Part shown: positions 25,160-34,111 of the stretch, piece by piece
Layout: every line of letters starts with the position of its first letter
Numbering within the stretch: position 1 is the stretch's first letter
Assembly (NCBI RefSeq): GCF_014385085.1
Contig: NZ_JACRTD010000002.1
Span: forward strand, 1 to 64,000
DNA: 64,000 bases
Direction of reading: 5' to 3'
Source of the DNA: Youxingia wuxianensis
GTDB lineage: Bacteria; Bacillota; Clostridia; Oscillospirales; Ruminococcaceae
Made by a program: the position numbers and the translations under genes
Notes under the pieces: generated by a model
What the model saw: the letters and a program-made list of their open reading frames with translations, nothing else
What the model was told of the DNA's origin: nothing
Databases searched by the model: none

Positions 25160-26359
25160 ATGGCAAAAGCAAAATTTGAAAGAAATAAGCCCCATGTTAA
25201 CATCGGTACTATCGGACACGTTGACCATGGTAAAACCACTCTTACCGCTGCGATCACCAAAACCCTCGGCATGAAAGGCCAGGCACAGTATACCGCTTAC
25301 GATATGATCGATAAAGCTCCGGAAGAAAGAGAACGTGGTATTACTATCAATACCGCTCACGTTGAGTATGAAACTGACAAGCGTCATTACGCCCATGTTG
25401 ACTGCCCGGGACATGCTGACTATGTTAAAAACATGATCACTGGTGCTGCTCAGATGGACGGTGCTATTCTGGTTGTTTCTGCGGCTGACGGCCCGATGCC
25501 TCAGACCCGTGAACACATCCTGCTCTCCCGTCAGGTAGGCGTACCTTATATCGTAGTATTCATGAACAAAGCAGACCAGGTGGATGATCCGGAACTGTTG
25601 GAACTGGTTGAAATGGAAATTCGTGAGCTGCTCTCCAGCTACGACTTCCCTGGCGATGATATTCCGATTATTAAAGGTTCTGCTCTTCAGGCGCTGGAAG
25701 CTCCAGACGATTTGAGCAATCCTGCTTATGCTCCTATCATTGAACTGATGGATGCGGTTGATGAATATATCCCGACTCCGGAAAGAAAAGCGGATCTGCC
25801 GTTCCTGATGCCTGTAGAAGATGTATTCACCATCACCGGTCGTGGTACCGTTGCTACCGGCCGTGTTGAACGTGGACAGCTGAACACTGGCGATGAAGTT
25901 GAAATCGTTGGTTTGTCTGACGAGAAGAAGAAAACCGTTGTTACCGGTATCGAAATGTTCAGAAAAATTCTTGACTACGCTGAAGCGGGCGATAATATTG
26001 GTGCTCTGCTCCGTGGTATCCAGAGAACAGAAATCGAACGTGGCCAGGTTCTTTGTAAACCAGGCTCCATTCATCCGCACACCAAATTCCGTGGTCAGGT
26101 ATATATCCTGAAAAAAGAAGAAGGCGGCCGTCATACTCCGTTCTTCAACAACTACAGACCTCAGTTCTATTTCAGAACCACCGACGTTACTGGTGTTGTT
26201 TCCCTGCCGGAAGGTATTGAAATGTGTATGCCTGGTGATAACGTTGAAATGGACGTTGAACTGATCACCCCGATTGCGATCGAAGAAGGTCTTCGTTTCG
26301 CTATCCGTGAAGGTGGACGTACTGTAGGTTCCGGCGTTGTTATCAAAATTAACGAATAA
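25160..26359 (+). CDS. tuf: Elongation factor Tu
   Basis: A 399-aa EF-Tu, which delivers aminoacyl-tRNA to the ribosome. G1 GHVDHGKTT (about 18-26), [15 protein letters not shown] and NKAD are intact, and domains II and III are complete. GGGAGGA lies 8 nt before the ATG. Codon choice is visibly more biased than in neighbours, as expected for a very highly expressed gene. A strong terminator follows. Confidence 0.98.
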   Translation: MAKAKFERNKPHVNIGTIGHVDHGKTTLTAAITKTLGMKGQAQYTAYDMIDKAPEERERGITINTAHVEYETDKRHYAHVDCPGHADYVKNMITGAAQMDGAILVVSAADGPMPQTREHILLSRQVGVPYIVVFMNKADQVDDPELLELVEMEIRELLSSYDFPGDDIPIIKGSALQALEAPDDLSNPAYAPIIELMDAVDEYIPTPERKADLPFLMPVEDVFTITGRGTVATGRVERGQLNTGDEVEIVGLSDEKKKTVVTGIEMFRKILDYAEAGDNIGALLRGIQRTEIERGQVLCKPGSIHPHTKFRGQVYILKKEEGGRHTPFFNNYRPQFYFRTTDVTGVVSLPEGIEMCMPGDNVEMDVELITPIAIEEGLRFAIREGGRTVGSGVVIKINE

Positions 26360-26376
26360 TTTTTAATATTATTCAT

Positions 26377-26412
26377 AAAAGACAGAGAACTTTTTGTTCT
26401 CTGTCTTTTTGT
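26377..26412 (+). terminator. tuf terminator
   Basis: AAAAGACAGAGAAC (26377-26390) pairs with GTTCTCTGTCTTTT, followed by a T-run. It ends the str operon. Confidence 0.92.
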
Positions 26413-26475
26413 TTTCAAGAATAGTTGACTTCTCATGGGAACGAGCATATAATAACGGTAATAAAATTTAACAAC

Positions 26476-26594
26476 GTCTGTTTCAGGGCGAGGTGCAAGT
26501 CCTCACTGGCGGTAAAGTCCGCGAATCGGCTAAGGCCGATTGACTGGGTGAAATTCCCAGACCAACGGTTACAGTCCGGATGGAAGAAACATGC
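26476..26594 (+). promoter_or_regulatory. FMN riboswitch (RFN element)
   Basis: Conserved RFN blocks appear in order: AGGGCGAGGTG, GGCGGTAAAGTCCGCGA, GACTGGGTGAAATTCCCAG, ACGGTTACAGTCCGGATG and GAAGAAA. The closing stem P1 pairs TGTTTC (26479-26484) with GAAACA (26586-26591). It senses flavin mononucleotide and lies before ribU, so FMN should lower riboflavin import. Confidence 0.96.
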
Positions 26595-26633
26595 GAGGTT
26601 GTTTGCACGGGTTTCCCGACAGCAGCGGTAGCG

Positions 26634-26668
26634 CCCCTGAACATAAAAGTTCAGGGGTTTTATGTTTT
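26634..26668 (+). terminator. FMN riboswitch expression-platform terminator
   Basis: CCCCTGAAC (26634-26642) pairs with GTTCAGGGG (26649-26657), followed by TTTTATGTTTT. It lies between aptamer and ribU and indicates transcription control when FMN is bound. Confidence 0.88.
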
Positions 26669-26701
26669 CCCCAGGCAGACCTCAGTACAGGAGGTAATTT
26701 T

Positions 26702-27268
26702 ATGAAAGCTTCTCAGGCAACAAGAAAACTCACAACCATGGCTCTGCTGGCCGCCTTATCCATTGTTCTGGTGGCGCTCATCCATTTCCCGCTGTTTCCT
26801 TCAGCGGCGTTTTTGGAGTACGATCCGGCGGATATCCCGATCTTTATCTGTACCTTTTTGTTTGGTCCCATGTCCGGACTGGGGCTTACTTTGGTAGTGA
26901 GTATTATTCAGGGAACGACTGTCAGCGCATTAAGCGGCCCTATCGGGATTGTGATGCATTTCCTGGCGACCGGCAGCTTTTCTTTGCTTGCCGGGAATAT
27001 CTATAAGCGCAATCATACTCGTCAGGGAGCATTGATAGCGCTGGTATGCGGCGTTTTAGTGATGACTACGGTAATGGTTGGATGCAATCTGGTGTTCACC
27101 CCTATCTTTATGGGAACCCCTGTTGATGTGGTAATTGATATGCTGGTACCGGTCATTATTCCTTTTAATCTGCTCAAAGCAACGATCAATGCGGTAATAA
27201 CCTATTTTGTATATAAACCCCTGGGCAGATTGGTTCACTTGGAGGAAAAAGGCGGCTTTGCCGCCTAA
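26702..27268 (+). CDS. ribU: Riboflavin ECF transporter S component RibU
   Basis: A 188-aa membrane protein with five to six helices, the substrate-binding subunit of an ECF-type riboflavin importer. The family N-terminal pattern (TTMALLAALSIVLV, then IHFPLFPSAAFLEYDPADIP) is clear. It needs the shared EcfA/A'/T module, which is not in this window. The start at 26702 has GGAGG 8 nt upstream; the frame upstream lies in the riboswitch. Control by the FMN riboswitch supports the substrate. Confidence 0.95.
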   Translation: MKASQATRKLTTMALLAALSIVLVALIHFPLFPSAAFLEYDPADIPIFICTFLFGPMSGLGLTLVVSIIQGTTVSALSGPIGIVMHFLATGSFSLLAGNIYKRNHTRQGALIALVCGVLVMTTVMVGCNLVFTPIFMGTPVDVVIDMLVPVIIPFNLLKATINAVITYFVYKPLGRLVHLEEKGGFAA

Positions 27269-27272
27269 GGTC

Positions 27273-27301
27273 TTGACAAGCGGTGTCGTATTTTGTACAA
27301 T
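27273..27301 (+). promoter_or_regulatory. metK promoter
   Basis: Perfect TTGACA (27273-27278), 17 bp, TACAAT (27296-27301), just upstream of the SAM riboswitch. Confidence 0.88.
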
Positions 27302-27329
27302 ATTAGATGTTAACTGAATATAGAGTTAC

Positions 27330-27433
27330 CCCCTTATGAAGAGCGGCGGAGGGACAGGCCCTGTGAAGCCCGGCAACCTGCATTTATGGATGTAAGGTGC
27401 CAAATCCTGCGGTATGAACCGAGAGATGAGGAA
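27330..27433 (+). promoter_or_regulatory. SAM-I riboswitch (S box)
   Basis: P1 pairs CCTTAT (27332-27337) with ATGAGG (27426-27431). The conserved core is visible as GAAGAGCGG, GGAGGGACAGGCCC, GAAGCCCGGCAACC, AAGGTGCCAAATCC and GAGAGATGAGG. It sits before metK, so S-adenosylmethionine should repress its own synthase. Confidence 0.96.
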
Positions 27434-27438
27434 CGCAT

Positions 27439-27472
27439 AAGCGAGTTGGGCGTTCGTCCAGCTCGCTTTTTA
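27439..27472 (+). terminator. SAM riboswitch terminator
   Basis: AGCGAGTTGG pairs with CCAGCTCGCT around a GTTC-containing loop, then TTTTTAATT. It is the expression platform of the SAM-I riboswitch. Confidence 0.88.
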
Positions 27473-27514
27473 ATTGCTTTAGAGAAGTGTTGTAATAGAA
27501 AGGAAGAGATCGGA

Positions 27515-28696
27515 GTGAAAAAATATTTATTCACATCAGAATCAGTGACAGAAGGACATCCGGATAAGATTTGCGACCAGATTTCCGACGCGGTATTGGA
27601 TGCGATCCTTGCGCAGGACCCTCAGGGCAGAGTGGCCTGTGAAACCGCCGTTACCACCGGCATGGTAATGCTTATGGGGGAGATTACCACCTCTTGTTAT
27701 GTGGACATCCCTTCCATTGCTCGCAAGGTAATTCAAGAGATCGGCTACGACCGGGCAAAATATGGTTTTGACGCGTCCACCTGCTCGGTGCTGACCAGTA
27801 TTGACGAGCAGTCCAGCGACATTGCCTTAGGAGTAAACGACGCGCTGGAAAAAAAGAAAGCCAGCGAGGACGAAGCGGACACCACCGGCGCCGGGGACCA
27901 GGGGATGATGTTTGGGTATGCCTGCGATGACACGCCGGAATTGATGCCTATGCCTATCTCGTTGGCCCATAAGCTGTCTAAGCGTTTGGCGCAGGTAAGA
28001 AAGGACGGGACGTTATCTTATCTTCGCCCAGATGGAAAAACCCAGGTGACAGTAGAATATGAAAACGATGTTCCCGCGCGCATAGAGGCCGTGGTTATTT
28101 CCAACCAACACTCTCCGGAAGTTCCGTTGGAACAAATAAGACGGGATATCATAGAAAATGTGATCCGGCCGGTCATCCCCGCTAAGCTTATGGACGAGGA
28201 GACCAAGATCTTTGTAAACCCCACCGGACGTTTTGTCATTGGCGGACCTCAGGGGGACAGCGGCCTTACCGGGCGCAAGATTATTGTAGATACCTATGGC
28301 GGCTTTGGCCGTCACGGAGGCGGAGCTTTCTCCGGAAAGGACCCCACTAAAGTGGACCGCAGCGCCGCGTACGCCGCCAGATATGTAGCGAAAAATATTG
28401 TGGCCGCTGGGCTGGCCAAGCGCTGCGAGGTACAGGTTGCTTATGCAATTGGAGTGGCCCGGCCGGTTTCTATCAATGTGGATACCTTTGGCACCGGAAA
28501 AGTGGGAGATGAAAAATTGGCTCAGGCGGTGGGAAATGTATTTGATCTGCGTCCGGCGGCGATTATCCGGGAGCTAGATTTGAGAAAACCGATCTACCGC
28601 CAGCTTGCCGCATATGGACATATGGGCAGGGAAGAGTTGGGAGTAAAATGGGAAAAAACAGATAAAATCCAGCAATTGCTTGCACAAATCGGCTAA
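27515..28696 (+). CDS. metK: S-adenosylmethionine synthetase
   Basis: A 393-aa enzyme making SAM from methionine and ATP. Signatures [12 protein letters not shown] (about 14-25), [12 protein letters not shown] (about 117-128) and [19 protein letters not shown] are intact. The start is GTG at 27515 with AAAGGAAG about 9 nt upstream; this gives the conserved N-terminus [15 protein letters not shown]. The leader carries a SAM-I riboswitch. SAM made here serves TrmO and other methyltransferases in the window. Confidence 0.97.
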   Translation: MKKYLFTSESVTEGHPDKICDQISDAVLDAILAQDPQGRVACETAVTTGMVMLMGEITTSCYVDIPSIARKVIQEIGYDRAKYGFDASTCSVLTSIDEQSSDIALGVNDALEKKKASEDEADTTGAGDQGMMFGYACDDTPELMPMPISLAHKLSKRLAQVRKDGTLSYLRPDGKTQVTVEYENDVPARIEAVVISNQHSPEVPLEQIRRDIIENVIRPVIPAKLMDEETKIFVNPTGRFVIGGPQGDSGLTGRKIIVDTYGGFGRHGGGAFSGKDPTKVDRSAAYAARYVAKNIVAAGLAKRCEVQVAYAIGVARPVSINVDTFGTGKVGDEKLAQAVGNVFDLRPAAIIRELDLRKPIYRQLAAYGHMGREELGVKWEKTDKIQQLLAQIG

Positions 28697-28708
28697 TATA
28701 TAAACATT

Positions 28709-28745
28709 TTATCACCTCAGCGCATAGGATGCATTGAGGTGATAA
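28709..28745 (+). promoter_or_regulatory. Hairpin enclosing the next gene's ribosome site
   Basis: TTATCACCTCA (28709-28719) pairs perfectly with TGAGGTGATAA (28735-28745). The 3' arm contains GAGGTG, the ribosome-binding site of the gene at 28750. There is no T-run, so a terminator role for metK is less likely than control of translation. Confidence 0.65.
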
Positions 28746-28749
28746 ATTT

Positions 28750-29073
28750 ATGAATACGATTATTTGGATACTTTTAGCGATCCTTTCCTGCGTGGGGTTC
28801 GTACAGACAGTTTCCTGGATTTTCGTCCACTATGGCCGCCGAAAAACGAAGGTATACCGGGTATTCCCAGTGGGCGGCCCTCAGGCGGAGAGACAATTTT
28901 CCTTTATCCATACCTGTTACCAGTGGGAAAGCAATCCGGCTGGAAATATCTATGTTATTTACGACTGCGGGCTGGAAGAGGATCACCAGCGTCAGGCAGT
29001 GGATCTGGCGCGGGATATGAACGCGAAGTTTGTGGGAAGCCCTCAGCAGCTACAGCAGTTGATAGACGGGTAA
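28750..29073 (+). CDS. Small membrane-anchored protein, unknown function
   Basis: A 107-aa protein with one N-terminal hydrophobic helix (about residues 4-26), then a soluble domain with VFPVGGPQAERQ and IYVIYDCGLEEDHQRQAVDLAR. I do not recognise the family. The ATG lies 9 nt after GAGGTG, which is buried in the hairpin at 28709. It sits between metK and a separate recD2 promoter, so it may be read through from metK. Confidence 0.75.
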   Translation: MNTIIWILLAILSCVGFVQTVSWIFVHYGRRKTKVYRVFPVGGPQAERQFSFIHTCYQWESNPAGNIYVIYDCGLEEDHQRQAVDLARDMNAKFVGSPQQLQQLIDG

Positions 29074-29076
29074 ATA

Positions 29077-29105
29077 TTTACATCAATCCGGTTATAGGGT
29101 ATAAT
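29077..29105 (+). promoter_or_regulatory. recD2 promoter
   Basis: TTTACA (29077-29082), 17 bp, perfect TATAAT (29100-29105), giving a leader of about 30 nt before recD2. Confidence 0.8.
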
Positions 29106-29141
29106 TATAAAATAACAGCATTTTTGGACGTGAAAATTTTT

Positions 29142-31364
29142 ATGGAGCCAAATCAGTTATATAAAATACAGGGCAGTGTGGAAACCGTTGTGTACCATAA
29201 TGGAGACAGCGGTTTTACTGTCTTGGAATTAAATACTGGGGAAGAGCTGGTGACGGTGGTTGGAGAATTTTCTGATATCGGTCCGGGAGAACAATTGGAG
29301 GTTACCGGAAGCTATACCACCCATGCAAAATACGGTTTTCAGATGAAAGCGCAGACGTATGAGCGTTCTTTGCCGGCAACCGCGGCAGCAATCGGGACTT
29401 ATCTTGCTTCCGGAGTAATCAAAGGGATCGGTCCGGCTATTGCTAAACGCCTGGTGGATAAGTTTGGGGATGAAACCCTTGCCGTAATTGAGCAAAATCC
29501 ATCGTCTCTTGCCAAAATTCCCGGGATTTCAGCGAAAAAAGCGGAAGAGATCTCTATTGAATATAGAAAGCTATTTGGTATTCGCTCGGTTATGACCTAC
29601 CTTACCCAGTATGGGGTGCCTGCGCCCTTCGCCATCAAGGCATGGAAAAAGTTTGGTCCCATGGCCCAGGAGATGATTGTCTCCAACCCTTATTGTTTGT
29701 GCGACGAGGAAGTTGGAGTAGAATTTGAAATGGCGGATACCATTGCCCAGAGGAATGGATTTGCCCCGGACGGCTATGAGCGGATATCCGCTTCTATTAC
29801 GCATGTGCTTCGCCACAATCTTGGCAATGGACATACCTGTCTGCCTCAGGACAAGCTGTGTGAAACCTGCTGCCGGCTGGTGGAAACGGACAGCTATCAT
29901 GTGGACGACGTACTGGAAGAGATGATCTTCCGGGAAGAAGTGGTCCGATTTGAAGGGGAGGAAAAAAGATTTATCTACCTTCCCAGATATTTTGAATCTG
30001 AATGTTATATCGCTTCCAAGCTGGGTCTGATGCGTCAAAGCTATATGGGCGGGCTGACCCCGGAGATTGACAGCTTTATTGACAGCCTTGAAAAGAGGCA
30101 GGCGATTACGTATGCCTGCCTTCAGCGCAAAGCGATTACAGCCGCGGTAACCCAGCCGATGATGATTTTGACCGGCGGCCCGGGTACAGGGAAAACTACT
30201 GCGATCAGCGCAATTATTCATCTGCTGGGGCAGATGGGAGAAAAAGTGGCTTTGGCGGCGCCTACGGGACGGGCGGCGAAGCGGATGAGCGAACTTACCG
30301 GAGTAGAAGCGAAAACAGTCCACCGCCTGTTGGAAGTGGATTTTGCCGATGGTTCCGGGCTGCATAAGTTCAAGCGAAACGAGCGCAATCCGCTGCCTTA
30401 CGACGCGGTGATTATCGATGAGACTTCTATGATGGACTGTCTGCTGTTCGAATCTCTTTTGCGGGCGCTTAAACTATCTTGCCGTCTGATTTTGGTAGGG
30501 GATCCGGATCAGCTTCCGTCGGTGAGCGCAGGAAATGTGCTCAGCGATTTGATCGACAGCGGGGTAGTTACGACGGTGCATCTGACGGAGATTTTTCGCC
30601 AGGCGGCCAAAAGCCTTATTGTCACCAATGCCCACGCTATCGTTTCCGGAGAGTATCCGTCTCTTCATGTGAAGGATAATGATTTCTTTTTCCTTGGGGA
30701 TAACAATACCGACCGTATTGCCCGTACTACGGCCGATCTGTGCGCGCGCCGCCTGCCGGCGCGTTATGGATATTCGCCCATGTGGGATATCCAGGCGATT
30801 GCGCCTACCAGAGTAGGCGCGGTGGGGACGACCGAACTCAACCGCGTGCTTCAGGCGACCTTGAATCCTCCGGATCCAAAAAAGAAAGAGTTTACGTTTG
30901 GTTCCCTGATCTTCCGGGAAGGGGATAAGGTAATGCAGATTAAAAACAACTATGATTTGGTCTGGCGCAAGGATGACGGAGAGGAAGGCATGGGGATTTT
31001 TAACGGGGATATCGGCATGATTGAATTGATCGATCGGCCCTCCTCGTCTATTTTAATCCGCTACGACGAGGACAGGGTAGCGGAGTATTCCTTTGATATG
31101 GCGGATGAACTGGAGCTGGCTTATGCCATTACCGTGCACAAAAGCCAGGGAAATGAATATGAAGCGGTAATTTTGCCTTTGATGGAGGGACGAAGCCGAA
31201 TGTATTACCGCAACCTGTTATACACAGCGGTGACCCGGGCAAAGAAACTGCTGATTATTATCGGGACTGAGGGTACGGTACGCAAAATGGTGGACAGCCA
31301 TAAAAAAACACGCAGGTACTCCAACTTAATTGCTCTTTTGCACGAGGTATGTAATGAACAATAA
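29142..31364 (+). CDS. recD2: RecD2 family DNA helicase
   Basis: A 740-aa SF1B 5'-3' helicase of the RecD2/YrrC type, acting in DNA repair without RecBC. It has an N-terminal OB-like part (to about residue 85), helix-hairpin-helix repeats (GIGPAIAKRL, IPGISAKKAEEI), Walker A GGPGTGKTT (about 345-353), Walker B VIIDETSMMD, and the C-terminal motif AITVHKSQGNEYEAVILP. The start is taken at ATG 29142, where no strong ribosome site is seen; GTG 29130 is an alternative. The open frame back to 28764 overlaps another gene and is rejected. It overlaps comFC by 11 nt. Confidence 0.93.
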   Translation: MEPNQLYKIQGSVETVVYHNGDSGFTVLELNTGEELVTVVGEFSDIGPGEQLEVTGSYTTHAKYGFQMKAQTYERSLPATAAAIGTYLASGVIKGIGPAIAKRLVDKFGDETLAVIEQNPSSLAKIPGISAKKAEEISIEYRKLFGIRSVMTYLTQYGVPAPFAIKAWKKFGPMAQEMIVSNPYCLCDEEVGVEFEMADTIAQRNGFAPDGYERISASITHVLRHNLGNGHTCLPQDKLCETCCRLVETDSYHVDDVLEEMIFREEVVRFEGEEKRFIYLPRYFESECYIASKLGLMRQSYMGGLTPEIDSFIDSLEKRQAITYACLQRKAITAAVTQPMMILTGGPGTGKTTAISAIIHLLGQMGEKVALAAPTGRAAKRMSELTGVEAKTVHRLLEVDFADGSGLHKFKRNERNPLPYDAVIIDETSMMDCLLFESLLRALKLSCRLILVGDPDQLPSVSAGNVLSDLIDSGVVTTVHLTEIFRQAAKSLIVTNAHAIVSGEYPSLHVKDNDFFFLGDNNTDRIARTTADLCARRLPARYGYSPMWDIQAIAPTRVGAVGTTELNRVLQATLNPPDPKKKEFTFGSLIFREGDKVMQIKNNYDLVWRKDDGEEGMGIFNGDIGMIELIDRPSSSILIRYDEDRVAEYSFDMADELELAYAITVHKSQGNEYEAVILPLMEGRSRMYYRNLLYTAVTRAKKLLIIIGTEGTVRKMVDSHKKTRRYSNLIALLHEVCNEQ

Positions 31365-32088
31365 GCTGCTGAATACTATTTTATTGATGCTTTTCCCGCA
31401 TAAATGTTTTTATTGCGGGAAGGTGCTTGCAGATGAAGGATATGTATGCGAACAATGTGTATCCATAATTCCCTATACTGGGGAAGAACTTTGCCCAATT
31501 TGCGGAAAACAAGAGGAAGATTGTCTGTGCCAGCAGGCGCCGACTGCTTATGATGGATGTACCTCCGCTTTGTTTTATACGAGAGAGGCAGCGTATGGTA
31601 TTCACCGGTATAAATATGAGGGCAAAAGTTATTATGCGGATTATTTGGCAAAACTAATGGCGGAGAAATTTTCTTTACGGTATGGGGATACTCCTATTGA
31701 CCTGATCACTTACGTCCCTATGCACAAAACAAAACGAAAGCAGAGAGGATTTTGCCAAACCAAGCTTCTGGCGGATCGGCTGGCACAGAAACTAGAAATT
31801 TTGTTGGATGATTCTATTTTGGTGAATACAGGGCGCGGAAACGTTCAGATGGAACAGCACAGTCTGAAAGCCCGCCAGGAGAATGTGAAAATATCTTTTA
31901 AACTGGCAAAGGGCGCTTCCGTTTCAGAAAAGACAGTTTTATTAGTGGATGATGTGCTAACTACCGGCAGTACGCTGAACCGATGTGCGGCTCTGCTCAA
32001 GAAAGCGGGCGCCCGGGAAGTGTATTGTATCACTGCGGCGGTTACCAGAAAAAAAGAAAAGAAAGCCGCTGGAAGCGGGGAATGTTGA
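31354..32088 (+). CDS. comFC: ComFC-like phosphoribosyltransferase-domain protein
   Basis: A 244-aa ComF/GntX family protein. Paired cysteines in the N-terminal 60 residues (CFYCG, CEQC, CPICG, CLC) form a double zinc ribbon; the C-terminal PRTase domain carries the PRPP-binding motif VLLVDDVLTTGST (about 196-208). In naturally competent bacteria ComFC helps process incoming single-stranded DNA. GAGGT lies 5 nt before ATG 31354, inside the end of recD2, so the helicase and this protein are probably co-translated. A Lys-rich tail ends the protein. Confidence 0.88.
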   Translation: MNNKLLNTILLMLFPHKCFYCGKVLADEGYVCEQCVSIIPYTGEELCPICGKQEEDCLCQQAPTAYDGCTSALFYTREAAYGIHRYKYEGKSYYADYLAKLMAEKFSLRYGDTPIDLITYVPMHKTKRKQRGFCQTKLLADRLAQKLEILLDDSILVNTGRGNVQMEQHSLKARQENVKISFKLAKGASVSEKTVLLVDDVLTTGSTLNRCAALLKKAGAREVYCITAAVTRKKEKKAAGSGEC

Positions 32089-32113
32089 AAAGTTTTTCAT
32101 GCTGCTGTATAAT
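32085..32113 (+). promoter_or_regulatory. mreB promoter
   Basis: TTGAAA (32085-32090), 17 bp, perfect TATAAT (32108-32113), overlapping the end of the comFC-like gene. Confidence 0.82.
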
Positions 32114-32165
32114 TCAGATACATGTAATTTTTTGTCGGCGGCGCAAAAGGACAGGAGGAAAAAGA

Positions 32166-33182
32166 ATGGCATCAGTTGACATCGGAATTGATTTAGGGAC
32201 GGCCAGCATATTAGTGTATATAGGAGATCAGGGGATTGTTTTACGAGAGCCGTCTGTAGTCGCCGTAAATAATCGGACAGATGAAATTTTGACAGTGGGA
32301 GACGAAGCTTATCAGATGATAGGCAAGACTCCCGCGGATATCAGCGCTATTCGGCCTTTGAAGGACGGAGTGATATCCGATTATAAAATGACGGAAGTGA
32401 TGATCAAATACTTTCTCCGCAAATCCTGTAAAACCAATATTATGAAGCCGAGAGTAGCTCTTTGTGTTCCATCCTTGATTACCGGTGTGGAAGCACAGGC
32501 GGCGGTGGACGCAGCGGTGGTAGCGGGAGCTAGAAACGTTTATTTAATTGAAGAGCCGGTAGCCGCGGCCATTGGCGCGGGAATTGATATCTCCGCGCCC
32601 AACGGGAATATGATTTTGGACATTGGCGGAGGCACCAGTGATATCGCAGTATTGTCCTTAAATGGAATTGTATGCAAAAATTCAGTAAAAGTGGCGGGAG
32701 ATAAATTTGACCAGGCAATTATCCGTTATGTCCGGGGAACGTACAATATTCTCATTGGAGAACGAATGGCGGAAAGGATGAAGATTGCTATTGGAAGCAT
32801 AGATAACCAGGCAGAGGATGCTTCCTTTGAGGTAAAAGGGCGGAATTTGGCCACGGGGCTTCCGGTAAAGAGGATGATTACCAGACGGGAACTGTATGCT
32901 CCTCTTCTGGACAATGTGTTGGAGATTTACAACGCAATACATTCTGTGATGGAAAAGACGCCCCCGGAGTTGGTGGGGGATATCCAGACCAATGGGCTGG
33001 TGATGACCGGCGGAGGAGCCTTGCTTCATGGATTGGATACCTATTTAAGCAAACGGCTCAAATGTCCGGTAAGGATAGCAGATAACCCGGTAGAGTGTGT
33101 GGCTATTGGCACAGGGCGGTCGTTTGAGTTTATTGACCGGCTATATGACGGTTTTATTGCGTCCTCCACCCATAAACATTGA
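32166..33182 (+). CDS. mreB: MreB/Mbl family rod-shape actin homologue
   Basis: A 338-aa actin-fold ATPase that organises cell-wall synthesis at the membrane. Phosphate-1 loop GIDLGTAS (about 6-13), phosphate-2 DIGGGTSDIAV and the adenosine motif TGGGALLHGLD are present. AGGAGGA lies 8 nt before the ATG. No mreC or mreD follows; a strong terminator does, so this is a stand-alone paralogue (Mbl-like or MreBH-like), and its exact subtype cannot be set by eye. Confidence 0.9.
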   Translation: MASVDIGIDLGTASILVYIGDQGIVLREPSVVAVNNRTDEILTVGDEAYQMIGKTPADISAIRPLKDGVISDYKMTEVMIKYFLRKSCKTNIMKPRVALCVPSLITGVEAQAAVDAAVVAGARNVYLIEEPVAAAIGAGIDISAPNGNMILDIGGGTSDIAVLSLNGIVCKNSVKVAGDKFDQAIIRYVRGTYNILIGERMAERMKIAIGSIDNQAEDASFEVKGRNLATGLPVKRMITRRELYAPLLDNVLEIYNAIHSVMEKTPPELVGDIQTNGLVMTGGGALLHGLDTYLSKRLKCPVRIADNPVECVAIGTGRSFEFIDRLYDGFIASSTHKH

Positions 33183-33183
33183 G

Positions 33184-33226
33184 AAAAGCAGGCGCATCTT
33201 GCAGGCAAGATGCGCCTGCTTTTTCT
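33184..33226 (+). terminator. mreB terminator
   Basis: AAAAGCAGGCGCATCTTGC (33184-33202) pairs with GCAAGATGCGCCTGCTTTT, followed by TTC. A very stable stem. Confidence 0.92.
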
Positions 33227-33501
33227 TCAGTAACACGAAGTGAGGGAAAAGATGATGATAATGGAAATTTGTGACTAATTATAATTATCCAAGTGATTTT
33301 TGTGCAACCTCCATATATAGTTTAAAGAAAAGATAGGAACACAATTCATTCGGTAAAGTTTATGAATTTCATTTAAAACATTCATGCTTTTGTATAAAAA
33401 TAACAAGAAAAAAGAATATTTATTGAAAGAGTCGGCAAAATTTGCTATAATAAATGGAATGATTTGCAGCATATTATCTATAAAGGAGAAAAAAAGTCGA
33501 T
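33227..33501. promoter_or_regulatory. AT-rich intergenic region with sigma-A promoter
   Basis: No gene is seen. Near the right end TTGAAA (33423-33428), 17 bp, perfect TATAAT (33446-33451) should drive the ICMT-like/GH3/HD-GYP operon. The 190 bp before it are AT-rich and show no structure I can name. Confidence 0.75.
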
Positions 33502-34074
33502 TTGTGGTGGTTAGTTTTAGGTAGTTTGAGCTTTTTAATTTTCCTTGTGTATGACTTTAATCAAATTCTCCTTCACAAAAAATATTTTGCGCCGTTTTTT
33601 GCTTTAGGCTGCGTGCTGTTAGGCGTGAGTACGGTTGCGTTGGCTTTTGAGGGGAAAAAAGAGCTTACCCAGACGACCGTGATTTTCTGGGGAGTAGCGT
33701 TTCTATTCTTATTCCTTTTAGTTTACACCTTATTTTTTGCTCTGCCCTTTCAAGAGACTTATGTTCAAGGAGGAGCACATCAGGCATATACCCAGGGGGT
33801 ATATGCTTTATGCCGGCACCCAGGGGTGCTATGGCTCAGTGGATTTTATTTGTTTTATTGGCTGGCGGCGGGAGGAAAATGGCTCTTTTACTCTTGGCTG
33901 GCTTTCACCGCCTTGGATGTGGCGTATGTATGTATTCAAGACAAGGTGATTTTTCCAAAACTGTTTGAAAATTATGAGAAATACCGGCGGACAACTCCTT
34001 TTTTGGTGCCGAGCGGTGCCAGTTTGCAAAAGTGCCTGAGACATTATAGAGATAGACATAATACAAAAATGTAG
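33502..34074 (+). CDS. ICMT/PEMT-like integral membrane methyltransferase family protein
   Basis: A 190-aa membrane protein with five or so helices. The C-terminal half shows the isoprenylcysteine-carboxyl-methyltransferase-like pattern: YALCRHPGVLWLSGFYLF followed by EKVIFP-type segment VIFPKLFENYEKYRRTTPFLVP, which in the family binds SAM and the lipid substrate. The substrate here is unknown. Start is probably TTG 33502, about 12 nt after AAAGGAG. It leads an operon with a GH3 enzyme 38 bp downstream. Confidence 0.72.
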   Translation: MWWLVLGSLSFLIFLVYDFNQILLHKKYFAPFFALGCVLLGVSTVALAFEGKKELTQTTVIFWGVAFLFLFLLVYTLFFALPFQETYVQGGAHQAYTQGVYALCRHPGVLWLSGFYLFYWLAAGGKWLFYSWLAFTALDVAYVCIQDKVIFPKLFENYEKYRRTTPFLVPSGASLQKCLRHYRDRHNTKM

Positions 34075-34111
34075 AAAAGTCTAGTGGTTTTCAGGGGGGA
34101 GAGCGGCGTAT

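Noticed and set aside
25079..26134. 351-codon open frame antisense to tuf
   Set aside because: A known artefact of the biased tuf codon usage; no start signal or family.
28764..29141. 126-codon upstream extension of recD2
   Set aside because: It overlaps a better-supported gene at 28750 and crosses the recD2 promoter; the recognisable protein begins at 29142.
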